NCBI RefSeq assembly: GCF_002080455.1
Contig: NZ_CP020555.1
Span: 1,054,001-1,118,000 of the forward strand
Source: Streptomyces sp. Sge12
Lineage (GTDB): Bacteria; Actinomycetota; Actinomycetes; Streptomycetales; Streptomycetaceae
Direction: 5' to 3'
DNA length: 64,000 nucleotides
The translations under genes and the position numbers were made by a program. Below, one piece after another: positions 36,879-45,989 of the stretch (the first letter of the stretch is position 1; each line of letters opens with the position of its first letter). The notes under the pieces were generated by a model. That model was not told the DNA's origin and did not search any database. It worked only from the letters and a program-made list of their open reading frames with translations.

Positions 36879-37292
36879 TCAGCGCGACGGGCCGATCGTC
36901 GCGGGGACAACGCGGCCCGCCACCACCGCGGCAGCCGCCGGACAAGCCGGGAGGAGGGGAAAGACTTCTGTGATGCCGGTCAGCTCGAGCAGGCGCAGCA
37001 TTTGATGGCTGGGGGCCGCCAGTCGCACAGTGAGCCCCTGATCGGCTGCCGCCGAACGCGCCTGCAAGAGGACACCGAGGCCGGACGAATCGCAGAACGA
37101 GGAGTGCGTCAGGTCCACGACCAGGTCAGTACGGCGCTCCTTGTGGGCGAGCTCGATCCCGGTGCGGAGAGCGTCGCTCAGCTCTGCCGAGTGGTCCAGG
37201 TCCATCACCCCGTGCACGCGGATCACACAGGGAACCGGGTGGGCGACGGCGTGCTGAGCAGTGCTTGCGCTTCGGGCTGTTGCGGCCGTCAT
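36879..37292 (-). CDS. STAS-domain anti-sigma-factor antagonist
   Basis: 137 residues. The STAS core is CVIRVHGVMDLDHSAELSDA, then LVVDLTHSSFCDSSGLGVLL with the phosphoacceptor Ser in DSSG (68-71). Proteins of this type bind an anti-sigma kinase when unphosphorylated and release a SigB/SigF sigma factor. AGGAGG lies six bases before ATG 37292. A matching sigma factor (42.7-43.6 kb) and a SpoIIE phosphatase (41.3-42.5 kb) are within 7 kb, but no RsbW-type kinase gene is present in the window. Confidence 0.9.
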   Translation of the reverse strand: MTAATARSASTAQHAVAHPVPCVIRVHGVMDLDHSAELSDALRTGIELAHKERRTDLVVDLTHSSFCDSSGLGVLLQARSAAADQGLTVRLAAPSHQMLRLLELTGITEVFPLLPACPAAAAVVAGRVVPATIGPSR

Positions 37293-37628
37293 GACCGGCC
37301 TCCTTGCTGTCGTACCCTCGCCCACCGCTTCGTACCGGAACGGCAGGCGAGCGACCTGGTGCGCCGCGGCAGGCTGAGCCTCTGGTTACCTGCGGCTCCC
37401 GATGGGCTGCGGCACAACCCGCTTCTTCCCCCACTCCACTCACATACACGCACATATGCCGCACCGAAGCGTGGCCGAGGAGCCTTTCGGACCTTCCGGA
37501 TCCTGTGGCGGCGTCCTGGCCATGCGCCGCGTGCGTGATGAGGGATGTGACGGGCAGACGCGAAAGGAACGGTGCCGGGCGCCGCAGCGTGATCAGCCGG
37601 CGGCGCCGCACTCTCCTGGAGGTCGTCC
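37293..37628. other. 336-base divergent promoter region
   Basis: It separates the leftward STAS gene and the rightward transaldolase. A GGGTAC stretch (minus strand, complement of 37312-37317) 20 bases upstream of the STAS start resembles the -10 of SigB-type promoters, but no matching -35 was found. No gene is supported. Confidence 0.4.
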
Positions 37629-39293
37629 ATGTCCGGTTCCACCGCCACCGACCGGCTTGCCGCTCTGTCCGCCGCAGGGGTTTCGGTCTGGCTCGATGAC
37701 CTGTCCCGGGAGCTTCTGGCCGGCGGTGAGCTCGAAGGGTTGATCAACGACAAACACGTGGTCGGGGTGACGACGAACCCGACGATCTTCGCCTCGGCCC
37801 TGTCCAAGGGCGACCGCTACACCGTGCAGCTCCGCCGCCTCGGGGCCGCGGGTGCCGGCGTCGACGACGCTGTCCTCGCCCTCACGACCGACGACGTCCG
37901 CGACGCCTGCGACGTTTTCGCTCCCGTCCACGAACGCACCAGTGGCGTTGACGGGCGTGTTTCCATCGAAGTCGATCCGCGCCTGGCACAGGATGCCTCC
38001 GCCACCAGCGAGCAGGCCCGCACGCTGTGGGAGACCGTCGACCGGCCGAACCTGTTCGTGAAGATCCCGGCCACCAGCACGGGGCTGGAGGCGATCACCG
38101 CCGCCATCGCCGGGGGCATCAGCGTCAACGTCACACTGATCTTCTCCCAGGACCGCTACCGCGAGGTGATGGACGCGTACCAGAGCGGTCTGGAACAGGC
38201 CCACGCCGCCGGACGCTCCCTGGCGGACATCCACTCGGTCGCCTCGTTCTTCGTCTCCCGCGTCGACACCGAAGTCGACCGCAGGCTCGATGCCCTCGGC
38301 ACGCCGGAGGCCCGGGCGCTGCGGGGAAAGTCCGCGATCGCCAACGCCCGCCTGGCGTTCCAGGCATACGAGCAGATGCTTCTGGCTCCGCGCTGGCAGG
38401 TCCTTGCCGCGGCCGGAGCGCGTATGCAGCGCCCGCTGTGGGCGTCCACCGGGGTCAAGGACCCCGCCTACCCCGACACGAGGTACGTCAGCGAACTCGT
38501 CATCGCCGGAACGGTGAACACCATGCCGGGCGCCACGCTGGCCGCGTACGCCGACCACGGCGCCCTCCCCGGACCGCCCGTGGCGGCAGACGAATTCGCG
38601 GCCGCCGCCGCCCACTTCGAAGCACTGGAACAGGCCGGCGTCGACTTTCGGGACGTCACCGACACGCTGGAACGCGAAGGCCTGGGCAAGTTCGAGCGCA
38701 GCTGGGAGGAGCTCGGTGCGTCGGTGGAGCGCGCGATGGCCGCCAAGGACGACCGGGTCGGCAACGACGACGGGGGGCGTAGCGCTGGTCCCGATCGCGC
38801 CGGTCTGATGGCCATCTACCTCAACGACCACTACTCCGGCGCAACCGGCGGCCTGGAGCTGTTCCGCCGGGCCGCGAGGGCGAGCGCAGGCGAGGAGGAC
38901 GGCGAAGTGCTCTCCGGCCTGGCCCGACGGGCCGAGGAGGACCGGACCTCGTTGGCACAGATCATGGCTGACCTGGGCGTGCCCGTCAGCCACTCGAAGG
39001 TCGCCATGGGCTGGCTCGCGGAGAAGGCAGGCCGCCTCAAGCCCAACGGCCACGTGATCTCCCGCTCCCCGCTCAGCGACATCGTGGAAGCCGAGTCGAT
39101 GCTCGTGGCCGTCCACGGCAAGGCGGCGGGCTGGCGGACCCTCCGGGCCCTGGCCGACACCGACGACCGTCTCTCCGCCGCGGCCCTCGACACGCTGCTG
39201 GAGCGCGCCCACCAGCAGGCAGGGCTGCTGGAAGAACTGCGAAGCGCGGCAGTCATGCGGGTCCTGCACGCCCGGTCCTCGCCCACACCGTGA
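37629..39293 (+). CDS. tal: Transaldolase fused to a C-terminal helical domain
   Basis: 554 residues, against about 370-380 for a streptomycete transaldolase. Residues 1-373 are transaldolase with GVTTNPTIF, Schiff-base Lys145 in [17 protein letters not shown] and WASTGVKDP, a cytoplasmic pentose-phosphate enzyme moving a dihydroxyacetone unit between sugar phosphates. A short Asp/Gly-rich linker (374-392) joins a helical domain (394-554; [40 protein letters not shown]) related, from memory, to small standalone actinomycete proteins. AGGTCGTCC precedes the ATG. The downstream neighbour is a leftward alcohol dehydrogenase, convergent with a 70-base gap. The extra domain's function is unknown. 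Confidence 0.88.
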   Translation: MSGSTATDRLAALSAAGVSVWLDDLSRELLAGGELEGLINDKHVVGVTTNPTIFASALSKGDRYTVQLRRLGAAGAGVDDAVLALTTDDVRDACDVFAPVHERTSGVDGRVSIEVDPRLAQDASATSEQARTLWETVDRPNLFVKIPATSTGLEAITAAIAGGISVNVTLIFSQDRYREVMDAYQSGLEQAHAAGRSLADIHSVASFFVSRVDTEVDRRLDALGTPEARALRGKSAIANARLAFQAYEQMLLAPRWQVLAAAGARMQRPLWASTGVKDPAYPDTRYVSELVIAGTVNTMPGATLAAYADHGALPGPPVAADEFAAAAAHFEALEQAGVDFRDVTDTLEREGLGKFERSWEELGASVERAMAAKDDRVGNDDGGRSAGPDRAGLMAIYLNDHYSGATGGLELFRRAARASAGEEDGEVLSGLARRAEEDRTSLAQIMADLGVPVSHSKVAMGWLAEKAGRLKPNGHVISRSPLSDIVEAESMLVAVHGKAAGWRTLRALADTDDRLSAAALDTLLERAHQQAGLLEELRSAAVMRVLHARSSPTP

Positions 39294-39363
39294 TCCGAAG
39301 GCACCGCACGTCGCGCAGGCCACGACAACGTGGAAGTGCCGATGGTGGGGCGCTCGTTCGCGA

Positions 39364-40548
39364 TCACGGGAGGAAGAGGACCTTGACGGCGCCGTCCTGC
39401 TTCTTCTGGAACATCGCGTACGCATCCGGAGCGTGCTCCAGGGGCAGGCGGTGCGTGGCGAAGTCGTCCACGCCGAGGGGGTCTTCGTCGGTCAGCAGGG
39501 GCAGGAGGTCGCCCACCCAGCGGTGGACGTTGGCCTGGCCCATGCGGAGCTGGAGCTGCTTGTCGAACATGGTCAGCAGGGGCAGCGGGTCGATCGCGCC
39601 GCCGTAGACCCCGGACACGGAGATGGTGCCGCCTCGTCGGACCAGGTCGATCGCCGTGTGGAGGGCGGCGAGTGGGTCGATTCCGGCGTGTTTCATCATC
39701 GGGGCGGCGAGGGCGTCGGGCAGCCGGGTGGTCACGGCCTGGGCCGCGGAGGCGAGGCGGTTGCCGTGGGCTTCCATGCCGACGGCGTCGATGACCGCAT
39801 CGGGTCCCCGCCCGCCGGTGAGGCCGCGGACCACGTCGGTCAGGTCGTCGCCGTACTCGCGTAGGTCAAGGGCACGGGTGCCGCGCCGCCGGGCGCGTTC
39901 CAGGCGTTCCGGTACGAGGTCGATCCCGATGACCGTGCCGGCGCCGCGGTGGGCTGCGATGCGCGTACTCATGTCTCCGATGGGTCCGAGACCCAGGACG
40001 GCGATGCTTCCGCCGGGCGGGACAGCCGCGTATTCGACGGCCTGCCAGGCCGTGGGCAGGACGTCGGAGAGGTAGACGAAGCGTTCGTCGGAGGGCCCGT
40101 CCGGGACCCGGATGGGGAGGGTGTTACCGAAGGGGACGCGGAGGTACTGGGCCTGGCCGCCGGGAACCTGACCGTAGAGTTTTGTGTATCCGAAGAGGGA
40201 CGCGCCGGTTCCGTACGCGTGGACCTGGGTGGTCTCGCATTGTGAGTGCAGGCCTGCGCCGCACATGAAGCACGTGCCGCACGAAATGTTGAAGGGAATG
40301 ACCACTCGGTCGCCCGGTTTCACGGCGGTCACGTCCGGGCCGACCTCTTCGACGATCCCCATGGGTTCGTGCCCGAGGATGTCGCCGGGGTCGAGGAAAG
40401 CGCCGAGGACCTCGTAGAGGTGGAGGTCGGAGCCGCACAGGCCGGTGGTGGTGACCTTGATGATGACATCATCCCGGTCGTGGAGCTTCGGATCGGGCAC
40501 GGTGTCGACGCGCACGTCGCGCTTGCCGTGCCAGGTGAGTGCCCTCAT
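39364..40548 (-). CDS. Zinc-dependent alcohol (formaldehyde-type) dehydrogenase
   Basis: 394 residues. Catalytic zinc ligands are Cys38, His60 and Glu61; structural zinc ligands are Cys90, Cys93, Cys96 and Cys104 (ISCGTCFMCGAGLHSQC). A Rossmann motif VLGLGPIG binds NAD(P). The insertion pattern and GHEPMGIVEEVGPDV resemble glutathione-independent formaldehyde dehydrogenase and related enzymes. The substrate is not certain. It is convergent with the transaldolase gene. The ATG at 40548 has AAGGAGG seven bases upstream. Confidence 0.87.
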   Translation of the reverse strand: MRALTWHGKRDVRVDTVPDPKLHDRDDVIIKVTTTGLCGSDLHLYEVLGAFLDPGDILGHEPMGIVEEVGPDVTAVKPGDRVVIPFNISCGTCFMCGAGLHSQCETTQVHAYGTGASLFGYTKLYGQVPGGQAQYLRVPFGNTLPIRVPDGPSDERFVYLSDVLPTAWQAVEYAAVPPGGSIAVLGLGPIGDMSTRIAAHRGAGTVIGIDLVPERLERARRRGTRALDLREYGDDLTDVVRGLTGGRGPDAVIDAVGMEAHGNRLASAAQAVTTRLPDALAAPMMKHAGIDPLAALHTAIDLVRRGGTISVSGVYGGAIDPLPLLTMFDKQLQLRMGQANVHRWVGDLLPLLTDEDPLGVDDFATHRLPLEHAPDAYAMFQKKQDGAVKVLFLP

Positions 40549-40659
40549 GAAGCCTCCTTGCCGGTACCTCGACCCGGGCGTCGCGCACTGCGCCGCGTGC
40601 CTCCACCGGGCGGCTGCCCTCAGGGGGGTGGGCCAGCCTTCAGCAGCCTGTGGCAGCGG

Positions 40660-41046
40660 CTATCCCGCGCTGCGGGAGCCGCGAGGGTCCTGAGGGTCGA
40701 CCCCGGTGGTGGCTGAGGCGTCCTTGGTTCCGCTGGGACGCCGCGAGCGGCCCTTCGGGCCCAGGTCGTGCATCCCCTGGTCACCGGAGCCCTTCTCCTG
40801 TTCCTCACCCCGCTTGCCCGTGCTCCTGGAAGGCCGGCCGTGGGGATTGCCCGCTTCCTGCTTGGAAACGGTCCGGCCGGGCCCCTTGGCAGGGGCGTAT
40901 TCCTCCGCGTGGAATGAGCGGTGGGCGCTTGGATTGTCCTGCTGCTTGGTCTCGTCCACGTCCGGCGACCAACCGTGCTGCTCGGTCCCCTTGAACCGGC
41001 TCGTTCCCTCCTGCGAGGGGTCGGACGACTTCGGATGCTTGGCCAT
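40660..41046 (-). CDS. Small hydrophilic, probably disordered protein
   Basis: 128 residues, almost without hydrophobic stretches, rich in Lys, Gly, Ser, Asp and Gln (KGTEQHGWSPDVDETKQQDN; GKRGEEQEKGSGDQG). The composition resembles hydrophilin or stress-type proteins found in general-stress regions of actinomycetes. ATG 41046 was chosen because the frame upstream is unlike coding sequence. No recognised domain; the location between the dehydrogenase and the stress phosphatase supports a stress role (inference). Confidence 0.55.
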   Translation of the reverse strand: MAKHPKSSDPSQEGTSRFKGTEQHGWSPDVDETKQQDNPSAHRSFHAEEYAPAKGPGRTVSKQEAGNPHGRPSRSTGKRGEEQEKGSGDQGMHDLGPKGRSRRPSGTKDASATTGVDPQDPRGSRSAG

Positions 41047-41315
41047 AGCTTGACCTGCTGTCTTCAGCTGGATTAGCTGGACGGCGCACAAGCCGTCCAG
41101 CTGGACGCATCAATCCCTCCGCTGGCCCGCAGCGCGGGTTCGGATGGCAGTCATGCCCGGCCCCTACCCGCGATCGGCCGCCCTACCGGCCACCGTGGGA
41201 GTTCATTCCGGTACGGGCTTCTCCGCCCACCCCGCCCGGGAACGTTTTCCCGCCAGGCGGGTGTGAGGCGGCCGTGGTCCGGGCCCTGCTCGGGAGGGCT
41301 CGGTCGCGTGCAGGG

Positions 41316-42518
41316 TCAGGCGTCCGCAGGGCCGGTGGGGCCGCTTCCGGTACGGGGCCCGTACCAGTCCAGGCACAGGACGGTGGCGTCGTCCCTGGGC
41401 GGGCGGCCGTCGTAGGCGTCGACGACCGCGCCGACCAGTGTGCGTACGACCTCGCGGGGGTGCTCGGCGGCGGTCTTGCGCAGCAGGGCGGGCAGGTCGA
41501 CCCTTTCCGCTTCGCGTTCCTGCATGCCGTCGGTGTGCAGCAGAAGGCGGTCGCCACGGCGCAGGTCGAGGTTCTGGACCTGGTACGAGCCCTGTTCGGG
41601 GAGGCCGAAGGGGAGGTTCACCGCCAGGCGCAGTTCGTCGACCACGCCGTCGCGCAGTCGTAGCGGCCAGGGGTGGCCGGCGTTGACGAGCCGGGCGGTG
41701 GCGCCGTCCAGGGCGATGCGCAGCAACTGGCCGGTGGCGAGGCTGTGCCGGCCGTGGTCGAGGAGGGCCTGGTGGGTCTGGCGGGCTTGTTCGGCGAGGT
41801 CCACCCCGGCGCGGCGGGCGCCGCGGGATGCGTTGACGAGGAGGGTGGCCATGAGTGCCGCATTGACGTCGTGGCCCATGGCGTCGGTGATCGACAGGTG
41901 CAGGGTGCCGGTGTCGAGGCTGTAGTCGTAGGTGTCGCCGGCGATGTCGCTGGCCGGGACCAGGGCGCCGGCGAGGGCGAACTGCGGTGCTTCGCAGGAA
42001 GAAGCCGTGGGAAGGAGTTGTCGCTGGATCTCCGCCGAGAGGCTCACCTTCGCGGTGCGGTTTCCCCAGTGGTAGAGGTCGGTGAAGCGGCGGTCGGTCA
42101 CGATGATGTACGCCAGCGCGTGCGCGGCCTCCCCCACCTGCTCCAGCACGTCCGCGGTGACGTCGGCGAGGAAGAGTTCCAGGACACCGATGGTGTCGCC
42201 CCGGTTCGTCACCGGGGCGAGGACCCTGTGCCCGAACTCGCCGTCCGCGGCCAGTACCAGGCGCTGGCTGCGCAGGACCTCGTCGTACGCGCTGAATCCG
42301 GGGAGGGGGACCTCTCCGGCGCGCTCCTCATGGTGGGTGGCTGCGGTGTCGTGAACGCGCAGCAGGCGTCGGCCCACCACGTCGACGAACAGGAACGACA
42401 CGGACTGCGCCCCGAACCGGTCCCGCAGATTGCGCGCCACGACATCGAGGGAGTCCACCGGCGCGGCCGCCTCCGCCGCCGCCAGCACATCGGCCAGTCC
42501 GATCCGATCATCCGCCAC
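41316..42518 (-). CDS. GAF / SpoIIE-type PP2C serine phosphatase
   Basis: 400 residues. A GAF sensor domain (about 15-165) is followed by a PP2C SpoIIE domain with metal-binding Asp residues ([50 protein letters not shown]). Such enzymes dephosphorylate STAS anti-sigma antagonists to free the partner sigma factor. Two STAS proteins are encoded within 5 kb on either side. GTG 42518 has GGGAGG five to six bases upstream. A SigB/SigF-type sigma gene is directly upstream (170 bases), so phosphatase and sigma factor are probably co-regulated. Confidence 0.9.
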   Translation of the reverse strand: MADDRIGLADVLAAAEAAAPVDSLDVVARNLRDRFGAQSVSFLFVDVVGRRLLRVHDTAATHHEERAGEVPLPGFSAYDEVLRSQRLVLAADGEFGHRVLAPVTNRGDTIGVLELFLADVTADVLEQVGEAAHALAYIIVTDRRFTDLYHWGNRTAKVSLSAEIQRQLLPTASSCEAPQFALAGALVPASDIAGDTYDYSLDTGTLHLSITDAMGHDVNAALMATLLVNASRGARRAGVDLAEQARQTHQALLDHGRHSLATGQLLRIALDGATARLVNAGHPWPLRLRDGVVDELRLAVNLPFGLPEQGSYQVQNLDLRRGDRLLLHTDGMQEREAERVDLPALLRKTAAEHPREVVRTLVGAVVDAYDGRPPRDDATVLCLDWYGPRTGSGPTGPADA

Positions 42519-42688
42519 ATCAGCCTCCCGGGGGTTACAAGACTCCTTCCCGTGAAACCACGGTCCCGGCCCCGCTCCATGTCCGCGCGCTGTGGGCGCG
42601 GGTCGGGCGGCGGGCAGCGATGCTCGTCCGGCAGCGACAGGGGAACCGTCTCCCCCGTGCCGGCGGGCGACTGCGGCGCACGACCTGT

Positions 42689-43594
42689 CTAGGCGGCGAG
42701 CATGCCGCTGCGCAGGCGGGTCAGGATGCGGGTGAGGAGGCGAGAAACCTGCATCTGCGAGAGGCCGAGTTCGCCACCGATCTCGGCCTGGGTCATCTCC
42801 TGGGCGAAACGCATCCGGAGTATCTGCAGGTCGCGCCCGTCGAGTTCGCGCAGGAGCGGCGCGAGGGTATGGATGTCCTCGAAAAGAGCGATCGCCGGAT
42901 CGATGTCGCCGACCGTGTCCGCCAGCGGCCTTCCCTCGCAGTGGGCAGCCGGGCGTTCCATGGTGCCGGCGGTCGAGTCCAGGGAGGCGCTGGTGTAGCC
43001 GTTGGCCGCGACCAGCCCTTCGATGACGTCCTCTTCGGGGAGCTCGAGGTGCGCGGCGATCTCCTTGACGCTCGGGGTGCGTCCGCGTACCTCGGTGAGT
43101 GTCTCCTGGCACTTGGTGAGTTCGACGCGCAGTTCCTGCAAGCGGCGGGGGACATGCACGGCCCAGGTGGTGTCGCGGAAGTACCGCTTGATCTCGCCGG
43201 TGATGTACGGGAGGGCGAGGGTGGAGAACTCGACCTCGCGGTCGGGGTCGAAGCGGTCGATTGCCTTGATCAGGCCGATTGTGCCGACCTGGATGACGTC
43301 GTCGAGCTCGATACCGGCGTTGATGCGGGCGGTGAAACGGCGGGCGGCGAAGCGGACGAGGGAGATGTTCATCTCGATCAGGGTGTTGCGCGCGTATTGG
43401 TACTCGCGAGTTCCCTCCTCGAGCTCTTTCAGACGCGCCAGGAACAGACGCGACATCTCGCGCGCGTCCGCGGGCGCCATCTCGCGCGCGTTGGTGATCT
43501 GCGGCAAGGGCGCCGCGAGGCATTCGGCGGTGGGGGGCACGGCGTCCGGGACCGTGCCCTGCGCCGAAGTTGTGGTCGTGGCGATGTGAGACAT
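42689..43594 (-). CDS. SigB/SigF-type RNA polymerase sigma factor
   Basis: 301 residues. Regions 2-4 are recognisable: [59 protein letters not shown] (region 2), [20 protein letters not shown] (region 3), and the C-terminal helix-turn-helix [20 protein letters not shown] (region 4). This is the type held by RsbW/SpoIIAB-like anti-sigma kinases. It is well placed to be the output of the STAS/phosphatase switch here. A GGGGAGGAA ribosome-binding site precedes ATG 43594. The kinase partner is not in the window. Confidence 0.92.
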   Translation of the reverse strand: MSHIATTTTSAQGTVPDAVPPTAECLAAPLPQITNAREMAPADAREMSRLFLARLKELEEGTREYQYARNTLIEMNISLVRFAARRFTARINAGIELDDVIQVGTIGLIKAIDRFDPDREVEFSTLALPYITGEIKRYFRDTTWAVHVPRRLQELRVELTKCQETLTEVRGRTPSVKEIAAHLELPEEDVIEGLVAANGYTSASLDSTAGTMERPAAHCEGRPLADTVGDIDPAIALFEDIHTLAPLLRELDGRDLQILRMRFAQEMTQAEIGGELGLSQMQVSRLLTRILTRLRSGMLAA

Positions 43595-43711
43595 GAAACC
43601 GTTCCTCCCCTGAACGAATGGCCTGCGGGGCCGTGTGCCCACACAAACGGAATCCCAATCAGACGGACTTCAGTTCGTGGGTCCGATTGCAGCATCGCGG
43701 GCCGGCGCGCT

Positions 43712-44176
43712 TCAGGCGGCCGCAACCTGCAGCTGGGGCTGTGGCTGTGGCTGGCGTAGTTCTGCCTGGCCGAAGAGGAGGGCGAAGCCGCTGGGAAGTC
43801 GGCGCAGGATGCGGGCCAGGAGGTCGGGGCCGGCCAGGCGTGCGACGACGGTGAGTACGGCGCCGGTGTTCCAGCGGGTGGTGGCCGGGGTGGCGCCGGT
43901 GCGTTCGGCCAGGTCCTTGACGAAGCCCCAGCCGGTGACGTGTTCGGTGTCGGGGATCTGGGCGGTCAGGGTGAGGGCGGCCTCGACGGGCAGGCACTGG
44001 GCGAGGTCGACGCGTTCCTCGCCGGTGAGCCGGCGACCAAGGGCGGCGAGGACCTGGTGGACGGCTTCCGCGGCGCGTTCGCGGGTGGGGTAGGCGCCTT
44101 CGTAGCGCACGCGTTCCAGCATCCGGTCGAACGTCATGGCGGTCCGGGACGGGTTCGCTCGAGGCTGGTCGTACAT
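43712..44176 (-). CDS. DUF2267 protein
   Basis: 154 residues. The family pattern is clear: MTFDRMLERVRYEGAYPTRE, RAAEAVHQVLAALGRRLTGE, LAQCLPVEAALTL, and a second repeat of the same helical unit. It ends in a Gln/Pro run (QPQPQPQLQ). DUF2267 proteins are small helical, often stress-induced, and unknown in mechanism. A related, probably damaged copy lies 51 bases upstream, suggesting duplication. It is 117 bases downstream of the sigma-factor start, in the same orientation. Confidence 0.78.
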   Translation of the reverse strand: MYDQPRANPSRTAMTFDRMLERVRYEGAYPTRERAAEAVHQVLAALGRRLTGEERVDLAQCLPVEAALTLTAQIPDTEHVTGWGFVKDLAERTGATPATTRWNTGAVLTVVARLAGPDLLARILRRLPSGFALLFGQAELRQPQPQPQLQVAAA

Positions 44177-44227
44177 GGCTGCGGTTGCCCTTTCTCTGCG
44201 AAGGGTCCGGCCTTCGGCCGGCGGTGG

Positions 44228-44506
44228 TCAGGTGTGCCGGGAGTGGCCGAAGAGGAGGTCGTAGCCGGGCGGGAGCTGCAGGAGGGCCTCACGCACAAGG
44301 ACGTCGCCCGCGGCGGCGGCCGTGGTGGACAGCACCGCGCCGATGTCCCACAGGGCTGTCTTCTCGGTGGCGCCCTCGATCCGGGCCGCGGTCGCGCGGA
44401 CGAACCGGTCGGGCGAGAGCAGCTCCGCGGCCTGCAACGGGTTCAGGAGGATCAGGGCGTACGTTTCGGGGAGCCGGGCGGCGAGTTCGGCCCGCACGGT
44501 ACCCAC
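44228..44506 (-). CDS. DUF2267 protein with disrupted N-terminus
   Basis: 92 residues from GTG 44506, covering the second half of a DUF2267 domain (RAELAARLPETYALILLNPL; LLQLPPGYDLLFGHS). The same frame continues upstream as family-like sequence to 44614 (YAGSRHVQERGEYRTAEEAD then RAARVVLALLGAH) but there it meets a TGA (44617-44615) with no start codon between. Either the gene starts at the inner GTG and has lost part of the domain, or a frameshift near 44614 disconnected the start (ATG 44615 is one frame off). Treat as possibly non-functional. Confidence 0.55.
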   Translation of the reverse strand: MGTVRAELAARLPETYALILLNPLQAAELLSPDRFVRATAARIEGATEKTALWDIGAVLSTTAAAAGDVLVREALLQLPPGYDLLFGHSRHT

Positions 44507-44721
44507 CGGGTGTGCGCCCAGCAGGGCCAGGACGACGCGGGCAGCGCGATCGGCTTCCTCCGCTGTCCTGTACTCGCCGCGTTCCTGGACGTGGCGACTC
44601 CCTGCGTATCGGCATCACGTCACCTACGGGGAGGGGTGAAGGTTCCAAGGGGTAGCGGAGGGCGAGTGCCGGAGGGGGGTCGGCTCGTCCCGCCCTCCGC
44701 TGCCGGCTGATGCGGGCAGGT

Positions 44722-45156
44722 TCAGCCGGAGATCTGCTTGCGGTCGGCCGCGCCACCGATGCTGATCCTGCGGGGCTTGGCGCGCTCGGCGATCGGGATG
44801 CGCAGGGTCAGGACACCCGCGTCGTAGTCGGCCTGGATGTGCTCGGTGTCGAGGGTGTCGGCCAGGACGATCTGGCGGGAGAAGACACCCAGGGGCCGCT
44901 CGGAGAGCTCCATCTGCACGTTCTCCGTCTTCGCCGCGGGGCGGCGCTCGGCCTTCACCCGCAGCATGTTCCGCTCGACGTCGATGTCGATCGCGTCGGT
45001 GCTGACCCCGGGGAGGTCGAAGGCGATCACGTACACGTCGCGCTCGCGGTAGGCGTCCATCGGCATGGCGGACGGCTTCGACCAGGTCCCGGCCCCACCC
45101 GACAGCTGCTGGACGATCCGGTCCATCTCACGGAACGGGTCGGTGCGCATCAACAT
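44722..45156 (-). CDS. hsp18: Hsp20-family small heat-shock protein (Hsp18)
   Basis: 144 residues. The alpha-crystallin domain spans about 35-130 (VIAFDLPGVSTDAIDIDVER; LGVFSRQIVLADTLD; DAGVLTLRIPI), with the conserved GVLTLRIP close to the end. It binds unfolding proteins without ATP and forms oligomers. It is divergent from a RheA-type regulator. Its promoter is readable: -35 TTGTCA, 17-base spacer, -10 TACAAC, with the RheA operator inside the spacer. This is the Hsp18/RheA circuit known from Streptomyces albus. Confidence 0.94.
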   Translation of the reverse strand: MLMRTDPFREMDRIVQQLSGGAGTWSKPSAMPMDAYRERDVYVIAFDLPGVSTDAIDIDVERNMLRVKAERRPAAKTENVQMELSERPLGVFSRQIVLADTLDTEHIQADYDAGVLTLRIPIAERAKPRRISIGGAADRKQISG

Positions 45157-45214
45157 CGCGAAACACCTCCAGTTGGTTCAGGCAGAAACTGCCAATGCGC
45201 TTCAACGTGCTTCC

Positions 45215-45243
45215 GTTGTAACATGTCATCCAGACGATGACAA
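45215..45243 (-). promoter_or_regulatory. hsp18 promoter
   Basis: On the minus strand, -35 TTGTCA (complement 45238-45243) is followed by a 17-base spacer and -10 TACAAC (complement 45215-45220), a near-consensus housekeeping-type promoter. Transcription should begin about 50 bases upstream of the hsp18 ATG. The operator 45224-45242 covers the spacer and -35, so bound RheA would exclude polymerase. Confidence 0.72.
45224..45242. promoter_or_regulatory. RheA operator 1
   Basis: TGTCATC, five bases (CAGAC), GATGACA: a perfect 7-5-7 inverted repeat identical in form to the operator reported for S. albus RheA at hsp18. It lies inside the hsp18 core promoter. Confidence 0.85.
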
Positions 45244-45249
45244 GCAGAA

Positions 45250-45268
45250 TGTCACCGGATGGATGACA
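45250..45268. promoter_or_regulatory. RheA operator 2
   Basis: TGTCACC, five bases (GGATG), GATGACA: the same 7-5-7 repeat with one mismatch. It lies 26 bases from operator 1 and ends 17 bases before the GTG of the regulator gene, so it probably mediates autorepression and cooperates with operator 1. Confidence 0.75.
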
Positions 45269-45285
45269 TGCCTTTGGAGGGCGCT

Positions 45286-45939
45286 GTGCACGAGACCTCT
45301 TCCCCCGGACCGCCGGTCCGCGCCCTTGATGCCGCCGCGGCGCTGCAGACCATCCACCAGGCGGTCGCGGACGCCCATCAGCCCTCCCCCGGCGCACCGA
45401 CGACCGGACCCTTCGGTCCGCAGCAGGCCCTGGCCGCCCTGCTGATGCTCCGCGAGGTCCGCGAACAGCTCACCGGCTGGGAAAGCGTTCTGATCGAAAC
45501 CGCCCGCAGCCAGGGCGCCAGCTGGGCCGAACTCGCCGGGCCTCTGGGGGTCGCCAGCCGGCAGGCCGCCGAACGCCGCTACCTGCGGCTGCGCCCCGGC
45601 GCGGCCGGGAGCACAGGCGAACAGCGAGTACAGGCCACCCGCGACTCGCGGGCGGCCGACCGCACCGTGACCGCCTGGGCCCGCGACAACGCAGCAGACC
45701 TGCGCCGCCTCGCAGGACAGGTCGTCTCCCTCACCGACCTCCCCCCGAGCGCCGGGGGAGCCGTCGGCGAGCTCAACATGGCCCTCGCCGACAACGACGC
45801 CGCCCTCTTGGTCGGCCCCTTGGCCGGCACCCGACCCCATCTCGGGCCGGACGACGCCGAACTCGCCGACCGTATTGACACCATGACCCGCCACACCGAC
45901 CGGCTCCGCCGGGACAGCAACGACCAGCGCAACTCCTGA
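45286..45939 (+). CDS. rheA: RheA-type Hsp18 transcriptional regulator
   Basis: 217 residues from GTG 45286, which has GGAGG five to six bases upstream; the ATG at 45259 lies inside operator 2 and is less likely. A central helix-turn-helix candidate is RSQGASWAELAGPLGVASRQ followed by AAERRYLRLRPG. Long helical N- and C-terminal segments likely dimerise. In S. albus, RheA represses hsp18 at normal temperature and changes conformation on heating, acting as a thermosensor. The family match is made on gene order, size and operators; the helix-turn-helix is seen, the thermosensing is known from the family. Confidence 0.83.
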   Translation: MHETSSPGPPVRALDAAAALQTIHQAVADAHQPSPGAPTTGPFGPQQALAALLMLREVREQLTGWESVLIETARSQGASWAELAGPLGVASRQAAERRYLRLRPGAAGSTGEQRVQATRDSRAADRTVTAWARDNAADLRRLAGQVVSLTDLPPSAGGAVGELNMALADNDAALLVGPLAGTRPHLGPDDAELADRIDTMTRHTDRLRRDSNDQRNS

Positions 45940-45989
45940 GCGCCGATTTCGGGCCCAACGCGTGCAGGCCGCAACCGAGGAGGTACCCC

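Noticed and set aside
37312..37317. SigB-type -10 (GGGTAC) upstream of the first STAS gene
   Set aside because: No matching -35 at the right distance, so it was not annotated as a promoter.
41900..41960. DAMGHD in the SpoIIE phosphatase as a catalytic defect
   Set aside because: The GHD form in place of GHG is common among streptomycete SpoIIE-type phosphatases and the metal-binding Asp residues are intact.
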